Positions 17,901 to 23,071 of a DNA stretch of 23,071 bases are shown here, piece by piece. Every line of letters begins with the position of its first letter. Positions within the stretch are counted from its first letter, which is position 1. Position numbers and translations under genes: made by a program. The notes under the pieces were generated by a model that searched no databases, was not told where the DNA came from, and saw nothing but the letters and a program-made list of their open reading frames with translations. Origin of the DNA: an uncultured Pelagibacteraceae bacterium (GTDB lineage Bacteria > Pseudomonadota > Alphaproteobacteria > Pelagibacterales > Pelagibacteraceae); the NCBI GenBank assembly GCA_902572155.1, contig CACGET010000011.1, positions 2,501-25,571 on the forward strand, given 5' to 3'.

Positions 17901-19550
17901 TTAATCCTTTTTTTTATTTATCTTTACATCCAGTAATTGGGCATCTGGAAATCTTTTAATTACAGTATTATAAATTTCTGAATTTTTAATACTTTTAAAT
18001 AATTCATCTTGTTTATTTTTTTGCTTATCTTTTACCGATATTTCACCTTCTGATTTACTGAACGAGATTATCCATCTTTCATCTGTCCATTCAAAAAGTT
18101 TATGTGATAATTCTTTCACAAAATCTTTATCTAAATTGTCATTAAAAGATATCTCAATTCTATTTTGTTCAAATTTTACAAGATTTACATTGTGTTCTAA
18201 TTCATATTTTAATTTGATTTCTTTTTTTTCTGAACAAGTCAAGATTAATTGATCAAATGAATGAATTAAATTTTTATTGTTAGTTTTTGTCTTACTTTCA
18301 ATTTCTGGCTTATTTTTTTTTTCTTGAGAAATATTTTTAATTTGATCGACTATCTTAATAGATTTTTCAATATCCATCTCTTTTCTATTAATTATTTCGT
18401 TAGATCTACTATGATCAAGATCTTTTTTTACATTATCTATTTGCTTCATTGAGCTTAAATGCATCAGTCTTATTAAAAACATTTCAATAGAAAGGTGTTG
18501 ATTTGAAACTATATCTAATTCCTCAAGAGATGAAATTGTAAATTGCCAAAATAGAATTAAAACGTCTGAATCAAGTTGATTGGATATATTTTTTATTTTT
18601 GTAAACTCTTCATCATTGAGAGAAAAATTTGTACTTTCTAAAGTTAGTGAATTTATATTTTTAAGATAATATAAAAGTTCTAAGAAATCATTTATAAATA
18701 CTTTTGGCTCAACACCTTGATTATAAATTTTTCTATACACTTCAATCACTTTATTTTCTTCCCCTTTTAAAATTAATTCAAATAAATCAATTAGTTGTGA
18801 CTTGTCAAAATAACCAAAAATTTTTTGAGCATTAACTAAATCTAATTCCATATTTTCTTCTAAACTTAACAAACCTCTATCTAATAAGGATAAAGCATCT
18901 CTGACGGACCCTTCTGAAATTTTAGTAATAAGTTTTAAAGCTTCATCAGAAACTTTGCCATTTTCTTTATCCTTTATCTTTTTTATGAATTCAAATAATT
19001 CTGATGATTTAATTCTTGATAGATCAAATCTTTGACACCTTGATACGACAGTAATTGGAATCTTTTTTATTTCTGTAGTAGCAAAAATAAATTTAAGATA
19101 TTCGGGTGGCTCCTCTAATGTTTTTAATAAGGCATTGAATGCTTGCTTACTTAACATGTGAACTTCATCAATTATAAATATTTTATATTTTGAGGAAGTT
19201 GGTCTATATCTTGAAAATTCAATTAAATCTCTAACATCATCTACTCCTGTCTTGCTTGCTGCATCCATCTCCAAAACATCTATATGATTAGAATTAGCAA
19301 TAGCATCACAGTTGTCACATTTAGCTTTACACTTATTTTCAATTCCATTTGAACAATTAAGAAATTTTGCAACTATTCTTGCAATTGTCGTTTTACCAAT
19401 TCCTCTTATTCCTGTGAATAAATATGCATTTGGTATTTTATCCGCTTTTATAGAATTTGTTATAGTCTCAACAACCACGTCTTGACCAATAAGATCATCA
19501 AAAGTTTGTGGTCTATATTTTAAAGCTAATACTTTAGAGTTATTATTCAT
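17901..19550 (-). CDS. dnaX: DNA polymerase III clamp-loader subunit tau (and possibly gamma)
   Basis: DnaX is the ATPase core of the clamp loader that places the beta clamp on primed DNA; the long form, tau, also tethers polymerases and helicase. The 549-residue protein has Walker A TGIRGIGKTT at 46-55, a four-cysteine zinc module (C66, C74, C78, C81), Walker B region IIDEVHMLSKQAFNALLKTL at 127-144, sensor FATTE and the arginine finger in SRC at 170-172. The collar domain ends near 365. A low-complexity linker then contains an A10 run encoding E410-K-K-N413. A -1 shift there gives a UAA within two codons, which would produce a gamma-like protein of about 413 residues. It follows the SRP RNA gene directly. 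Confidence 0.97.
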   Translation of the reverse strand: MNNNSKVLALKYRPQTFDDLIGQDVVVETITNSIKADKIPNAYLFTGIRGIGKTTIARIVAKFLNCSNGIENKCKAKCDNCDAIANSNHIDVLEMDAASKTGVDDVRDLIEFSRYRPTSSKYKIFIIDEVHMLSKQAFNALLKTLEEPPEYLKFIFATTEIKKIPITVVSRCQRFDLSRIKSSELFEFIKKIKDKENGKVSDEALKLITKISEGSVRDALSLLDRGLLSLEENMELDLVNAQKIFGYFDKSQLIDLFELILKGEENKVIEVYRKIYNQGVEPKVFINDFLELLYYLKNINSLTLESTNFSLNDEEFTKIKNISNQLDSDVLILFWQFTISSLEELDIVSNQHLSIEMFLIRLMHLSSMKQIDNVKKDLDHSRSNEIINRKEMDIEKSIKIVDQIKNISQEKKNKPEIESKTKTNNKNLIHSFDQLILTCSEKKEIKLKYELEHNVNLVKFEQNRIEISFNDNLDKDFVKELSHKLFEWTDERWIISFSKSEGEISVKDKQKNKQDELFKSIKNSEIYNTVIKRFPDAQLLDVKINKKKD

Positions 19551-19559
19551 ATTAATTGT

Positions 19560-19649
19560 GTTAGGAGACTAGAACCTGAATAACTGTCTCTACGATTGCT
19601 TCTGTTAAGATCTGATCGGATTCAAGCAGCATCCACCTCTAGCCTCCAA
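19560..19649 (-). ncRNA. ffs: Bacterial small signal recognition particle RNA (4.5S)
   Basis: On the minus strand a GGAGGCUAGA segment (19647-19638) pairs perfectly, allowing one G-U, with UCUAGUCUCC (ending at 19564) to close a rod-like RNA of about 84-90 bases. Its tip has the SRP helix-8 order GAU-CAGA-UCU-UAAC-AGA-AGCA-AUC, the counterpart of the Escherichia coli UCAGGUCCGGAAGGAAGCA region, with the Ffh-binding AGCA and opposing CAG internal loop kept. The apical tetraloop is UAAC (19604-19607) rather than GGAA. A location directly before dnaX-ybaB-recR matches the known SRP RNA position in many bacteria. The RNA should act with Ffh and FtsY in membrane-protein targeting. Exact ends are approximate. 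Confidence 0.88.
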
Positions 19650-19653
19650 AAAC

Positions 19654-19683
19654 ATTATAACAGCTATGATTTCTAATCCACAA
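19654..19683 (-). promoter_or_regulatory. Promoter of the SRP RNA gene
   Basis: A perfect TATAAT (19654-19659) lies six bases before the predicted SRP RNA 5' end. TTGTGG (19678-19683) sits 18 bases upstream of it as a -35. The fit between box position and the structural 5' end of the RNA is what makes this convincing. It may also serve dnaX-ybaB-recR, since no other gap exists between ffs and dnaX. Confidence 0.7.
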
Positions 19684-19690
19684 GAAAAGA

Positions 19691-20527
19691 TTAATTTTTT
19701 TTTTCTCTTAACTTATCAGCCTCAAAAACACCTAGAACGTGAAAATCCTCACAATGAAGACCTAATTCTTTTAATGATTTTTGTACTTTTGGATCCTCAA
19801 TATGTCCATCTAAATCACATAAGAAAAAATAGGAGTCGAATGAATTTTTTTCAGGATAACTCTGTAGCTTAGTAAGATTAACACCATTAATAGCAAAACC
19901 GCCTAAAGATTGATAAAGTGCAGCAGGTTTACTTTTAAGTTTAAATAAAAAAGATGTAATATAATTTTTTTTTCCAAATTTAGGTTGTAAGATATTTTTT
20001 CCCATAACCAAAAATCGAGTCAGATTGCCTTTTTCATTTTCAATATTTTTTTTAATTACTTTCAATCCATAAATGTCAGCACATAAAGATGATGCTATTG
20101 CAGCTTGACTCAAATTCTTTTTTTTTGAAATCATTTCAGCAGATCCAGCTGTATCAGCTCTTATATGCTCAACCATATTATTTTTTTTTATAAATTTAGA
20201 GCACTGCGATAAACCTTGAGCATGAGAATAAACTTCTTTTATGTCACTTAATTTCGCATCTATTTGACCTAAAAGATTGTGTTCTATTTTTTGAAAATGC
20301 TCAAGGTATATATTAAGCCTATGTTTAAAGATTAAATATTCAATACCAATATTCCCAGTAATTCTATTAGACTCAGGTATAATTATTCTAGACTCTTGTT
20401 CAGAAATAGCTTTATTGAAACATTCATCAAAAGTTTTACAAGGTAATATTTTTGCATCAGAGTCAACTGACAGGGCCGCTAAGTGAGAGTAGGCTCCATA
20501 AGTACCTTGAAAGTAAATTTTTCTCAT
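19691..20527 (-). CDS. pheA: Prephenate dehydratase
   Basis: This enzyme converts prephenate to phenylpyruvate in phenylalanine synthesis. The 278-residue protein is the monofunctional form with no chorismate mutase domain. It has FQGTYGAYSH at 6-15, the catalytic TRF at 170-172 (GNLTRFLVMG), and a C-terminal ACT domain (about 191-265). In the ACT domain the usual ESRP phenylalanine-binding motif reads QSYP (222-225), so feedback control may differ. It begins 11 bases after kdsB, forming the kdsB-pheA pair that is common next to a membrane cytochrome c gene in Alphaproteobacteria. Confidence 0.95.
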   Translation of the reverse strand: MRKIYFQGTYGAYSHLAALSVDSDAKILPCKTFDECFNKAISEQESRIIIPESNRITGNIGIEYLIFKHRLNIYLEHFQKIEHNLLGQIDAKLSDIKEVYSHAQGLSQCSKFIKKNNMVEHIRADTAGSAEMISKKKNLSQAAIASSLCADIYGLKVIKKNIENEKGNLTRFLVMGKNILQPKFGKKNYITSFLFKLKSKPAALYQSLGGFAINGVNLTKLQSYPEKNSFDSYFFLCDLDGHIEDPKVQKSLKELGLHCEDFHVLGVFEADKLREKKN

Positions 20528-20538
20528 TGAACTTTATA

Positions 20539-21258
20539 TTACATAATTTTTTTTATAGCTAGATAATCTTCTTCAGTATCAACCCCTATTGGGGATGATT
20601 TAGCTAAAGCAACTTTTATCATGATGTTATTATCTAAGGCTCTTAACTGTTCTAATCTCTTTTCAATTTCATCTTTGGATTGTTGAAGCTTAACAAATCT
20701 ACCTAAGGTTTTTATTGAGTAGCAATAAATTCCTATATGCTTGTAAATATTTTTAGAATTTGTCGAGGTTCTTAAAAAGGTCTTTGCTTCACAAAACTGA
20801 TCCTCCTCAATACTTTTCTTAGTTATAACTTTTACGATATTTTCATTTTTTAAATCTTTTAAATTTTTAATTTTACAAGCTAATGTTCCCATATCAGATC
20901 TGGTTTCAACCATCTTATTATTCAATTTAATTATATCCCCAATATCAATTGCTGGTTCATCACCTTGTAAATTCATTATTAACTCGACATCCTTAATATC
21001 TAGCTTTTGTAGTGCCTCAAAAATCCTGTCTGTCCCAGTTTTATGAGCTTTGCTTGTTAAAATTGCTCTTCCGCCATTTTTAATAACATCGTCAACTATT
21101 TCTTGATCCTCAGTTGCAACAACTACTTCGCCAATATTAGCCTCTTGCGCCCTTCTAAATACATGTGAAATAATTGATAAACCCTTAATTTTTAACAAAG
21201 GTTTACCTGGAAGTCTTGAGGCTGCTAATCTTGAAGGTATAATTGTCAAAGTTTTCAT
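20539..21258 (-). CDS. kdsB: 3-deoxy-manno-octulosonate cytidylyltransferase
   Basis: KdsB activates Kdo as CMP-Kdo for lipopolysaccharide inner-core synthesis in the cytoplasm. The 239-residue protein opens with the nucleotide-binding IIPSRLAASRLPGKPL (6-21). It has NLQGDEPAID in the middle, and PIGVDTEEDY near the end, all characteristic of KdsB. Length is slightly below the usual 245-255. It is the first gene of the kdsB-pheA unit and diverges from the cytochrome c gene. It implies that the organism makes Kdo-containing LPS. Confidence 0.96.
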   Translation of the reverse strand: MKTLTIIPSRLAASRLPGKPLLKIKGLSIISHVFRRAQEANIGEVVVATEDQEIVDDVIKNGGRAILTSKAHKTGTDRIFEALQKLDIKDVELIMNLQGDEPAIDIGDIIKLNNKMVETRSDMGTLACKIKNLKDLKNENIVKVITKKSIEEDQFCEAKTFLRTSTNSKNIYKHIGIYCYSIKTLGRFVKLQQSKDEIEKRLEQLRALDNNIMIKVALAKSSPIGVDTEEDYLAIKKIM

Positions 21259-21272
21259 TAATTTTATAATTA

Positions 21273-21302
21273 ATTATACTTAATAAATATCAATAGAGGC
21301 AA
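21273..21302 (-). promoter_or_regulatory. Candidate kdsB-pheA promoter
   Basis: On the minus strand TTGCCT (21297-21302) and a perfect TATAAT (21273-21278) are spaced by 18 bases. The start would fall near 21266, leaving a leader of under ten bases before the kdsB ATG, with no room for a Shine-Dalgarno sequence. Confidence 0.4.
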
Positions 21303-21340
21303 ATTTATACATTAAAATTTATTAATATTTCAATTTATCA

Positions 21341-21349
21341 TGTTATACG
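21341..21349 (+). promoter_or_regulatory. Candidate extended -10 of the cytochrome c gene
   Basis: TG-T-TATACG on the plus strand resembles an extended -10 element and lies about 22 bases before the ATG. No convincing -35 is visible, which is tolerable for an extended -10. Low certainty in this A+T-rich context. Confidence 0.3.
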
Positions 21350-21371
21350 TTGAAATTAATATTTAGAAAAA

Positions 21372-21911
21372 ATGGACTCTTTTGAAATCAATAAAATAAT
21401 TGCTGCTATTTTAATGGTTGCCCTTCTGATCATCGGAATAGGAAAATTATCTAATGTTATTTTTCATGTAGATAAACCTGAAACTCCAGGATATACAGTT
21501 GACGTTGAACAGACTACTAAAGTTTCATCAGTTAATGAAACAGCTGTTGAAGAAAAAATCGATATTGCGGTATTAATGGCAATGGGAGATATAGCTATCG
21601 GTAAAAAAGTATTTAAAAAATGTGCCGCATGTCACTCGATAGTAAAGGATGGAAAAAATAATATTGGACCAGCTTTATATAATGTAGTTGGAAGAAAAGT
21701 TGGTGTAGTTCAAGATTATAAATATTCTAAGGCTTTGGCATCGTATGATAAAGAATGGACTGTTGAGGAGCTAAATGGTTATTTAATTAAACCAGCTAAA
21801 TGGATTAAAGGAACTAAGATGGCTTTTGCTGGATTAAGAAAAGAAAAAGATAGAGCTTCAGTTATTAAATATTTGAATCAAAATTCAGATAGTCCTTTAA
21901 CTTTACCTTAA
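21372..21911 (+). CDS. cycM: Membrane-anchored class I cytochrome c (CycM / c-y type)
   Basis: This 179-residue protein has an uncleaved N-terminal signal anchor at about 9-30, a flexible acidic linker (31-70), and a cytochrome c domain with the haem-binding CAACH at 84-88 and the axial methionine M150 in GTKMAFAGL. The layout matches alphaproteobacterial CycM/cytochrome c-y proteins, which carry electrons from the bc1 complex to terminal oxidases while tethered to the inner membrane. The neighbouring kdsB-pheA pair is the usual context. The last nine bases overlap the end of the convergent argF. Confidence 0.92.
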   Translation: MDSFEINKIIAAILMVALLIIGIGKLSNVIFHVDKPETPGYTVDVEQTTKVSSVNETAVEEKIDIAVLMAMGDIAIGKKVFKKCAACHSIVKDGKNNIGPALYNVVGRKVGVVQDYKYSKALASYDKEWTVEELNGYLIKPAKWIKGTKMAFAGLRKEKDRASVIKYLNQNSDSPLTLP

Positions 21912-22832
21912 CTTTCCAAAACAATATAATAAAATACTTTTTTGAACGTGAACTCTATTTAAAGCTTGTTGCCAAACATGAGACTTTTTTCCTAAAAAAA
22001 TATCTTCACTCACTTCGTTTCCTCGAGGTAAACAATGAAGAAAAATACAATTTTTTTTTGCAAAACTTATTAATTTTTTATCAATTTTAAATTTTTTAAA
22101 TTGCTGTATCTTTTTTTTCTTATCCACCCTATCATTTAGTGATATAACTTTATCAGAAAATATTACATCAGCTCTTTTTACAGCTTTTTTTGCATCATTG
22201 TAAATAAAGATTTTTTTATTATTTTTTTTCACCCATTCTCTAACATTTTTGTTTGGCTCAAATTTTTTAGGACATCCAATATTTAATTTAAATGAAAATT
22301 TAACTGATGCAGCAATTAAACTATCTAAAACATTATTTGAGTCTCCTATCCAACAAATATTTAGTTTTGAAATAGGTTTTTTTTTTATTTCTTCTACTGT
22401 AAATATATCTGACAAAACTTGTGTTGGGTGTGATGAGGGACTCAGCCCGTTTATGACAGGAATTGTTAGATGATCCCTAAAATCTTCAACTTTTTTATCA
22501 CTATCAGTTCTAAGCATAAAACCGTCCCCATATGTAGAAAGTATTTTTGCAGTATCTGCAATACTTTCTCCACCTTGCCCAAGATGAAGTTCATTCGATC
22601 TGAGTGTCAATGTTCCTCCTCCTAGTTGTTTGATGGCTAAATAAAAGCTTATTCTTGTTCGGGAACTGGCTTTTTCAAACATCTGTATTAACATTTTTCC
22701 CTTTAATGGTGCTCCTTTATCAACTTCTAAAGTGCTTAGTTTTTTTCTAGATTTTTTTCTTTTTTTTGCATCAATAATAATTTTTCTAAGATCTTTAGCG
22801 GGAATATCTTTTAAATTTATAAAATGCTTCAT
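21903..22832 (-). CDS. argF: Ornithine carbamoyltransferase
   Basis: ArgF makes citrulline from ornithine and carbamoyl phosphate. I start it at the ATG at 22832 (309 residues, MKHFINLKDI), because this gives the family's standard N-terminus and sits one base after the argD stop; a further upstream TTG at 22862 would add ten non-conserved residues and overlap argD. Carbamoyl-phosphate contacts are SSRTR (56-60, usually STRTR) and HPTQ (135-138); HCLP is at 266-269. The ornithine-binding loop usually reading DxxxSMG appears as DKVISLN (227-233). Overall similarity still favours ornithine carbamoyltransferase. The gene partners with argD and argJ in arginine synthesis. Confidence 0.93.
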   Translation of the reverse strand: MKHFINLKDIPAKDLRKIIIDAKKRKKSRKKLSTLEVDKGAPLKGKMLIQMFEKASSRTRISFYLAIKQLGGGTLTLRSNELHLGQGGESIADTAKILSTYGDGFMLRTDSDKKVEDFRDHLTIPVINGLSPSSHPTQVLSDIFTVEEIKKKPISKLNICWIGDSNNVLDSLIAASVKFSFKLNIGCPKKFEPNKNVREWVKKNNKKIFIYNDAKKAVKRADVIFSDKVISLNDRVDKKKKIQQFKKFKIDKKLISFAKKNCIFLHCLPRGNEVSEDIFLGKKSHVWQQALNRVHVQKSILLYCFGKLR

Positions 22833-22833
22833 T

Positions 22834-23071
22834 TTAATTAATTTTAGAACAGACTTTTTCAATTATCTTTATAGCTTGATCAATCTCTTTTTTTTTAACA
22901 TTTAAAGGTGGTAATATTCTAATTACATTTTCGGCGGCTTTTATAGTTAGAAGTCGATGTTCCATCAATTTTTTAATGAATGTCGTTTGATCGCAATGCA
23001 GTTGTATTCCAATCAGCAAACCTCTACCTCTGATCTCTCTAATAATATTTGGATATCTATCTTTAATCTTG
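22834..23071 (-). CDS. argD: Acetylornithine aminotransferase, C-terminal end (partial)
   Basis: The frame is open to the right edge and encodes the last 78 residues of a class III aminotransferase. It contains EIRGRGLLIGIQL, the conserved segment before the C-terminal domain, and ENVIRILPPLNVKKKEIDQAI, in the usual RxxPPLxxxxxEID form. The catalytic lysine lies outside the window. Immediate linkage to argF, with a one-base gap, points to acetylornithine aminotransferase (ArgD) rather than another family member, in an argD-argF operon. Confidence 0.88.
   Translation of the reverse strand, partial: KIKDRYPNIIREIRGRGLLIGIQLHCDQTTFIKKLMEHRLLTIKAAENVIRILPPLNVKKKEIDQAIKIIEKVCSKIN

Noticed and set aside
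22833..22862. Longer argF form starting at TTG 22862
   Set aside because: It overlaps argD by 29 bases and adds ten residues outside the family; the ATG at 22832 fits both the family and the operon spacing.

Overview
The window comes from a strongly A+T-rich, streamlined alphaproteobacterium of the SAR11 clade (Pelagibacterales). The best evidence is the 16S gene. As recalled from the literature, the target sites of four SAR11 hybridisation probes (152R, 441R, 542R, 732R) are all present without mismatch. It also carries the SAR11-type base that defeats the original 806R primer. The protein genes agree: short AT-rich genes, intergenic gaps of a few bases, and gene neighbourhoods typical of Alphaproteobacteria.

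Layout. Positions 1-2157 hold a minus-strand ribosomal RNA operon: 16S, tRNA-Ile(GAT), tRNA-Ala(TGC) and the start of 23S, which runs off the left edge. A leader of about 200 bases with a candidate promoter lies at 2158-2389, and two distant segments (604-637 and 2236-2269) form the 16S processing stem. Next is a plus-strand membrane-anchored M23 peptidase (2491-3780). A tight minus-strand cluster follows, transcribed lysC-ispG-prfA-prmC-DUF4167 (8456 down to 3796), with two 4-base start/stop overlaps. Diverging from lysC is ubiG (plus), which meets the minus-strand pair argJ-DUF1178. secA diverges from argJ and meets accA; glcB diverges from accA and meets recR. The block 21258-16973 reads kdsB, pheA, SRP RNA (ffs), dnaX, ybaB, recR on the minus strand. 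A membrane-anchored cytochrome c (plus, 21372) diverges from kdsB and meets argF, which lies downstream of a truncated argD at the right edge.

Functions. The genes are housekeeping: ribosomal RNA and translation termination (prfA with its methylase prmC), protein export (SecA, SRP RNA), replication and repair (DnaX, YbaB, RecR), amino-acid synthesis (LysC, PheA, ArgJ, ArgD, ArgF), lipid, isoprenoid, quinone and LPS precursors (AccA, IspG, UbiG, KdsB), the glyoxylate route (GlcB) and electron transfer (cytochrome c). There are no mobile elements, CRISPR arrays, phage genes or obvious transferred islands.

Points worth following: an A10 tract in dnaX where a -1 shift gives an immediate stop at the gamma/tau boundary; an SRP RNA whose apical tetraloop reads UAAC instead of GGAA, with the dnaX start 13 bases beyond its base stem; glcB with no room for the glycine riboswitch described upstream of it in SAR11; AccA with a hydrophobic C-terminal tail; and five convergent gene pairs separated by at most 15 bases or overlapping, leaving no space for terminators. 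I did not find a convincing new multi-gene system.
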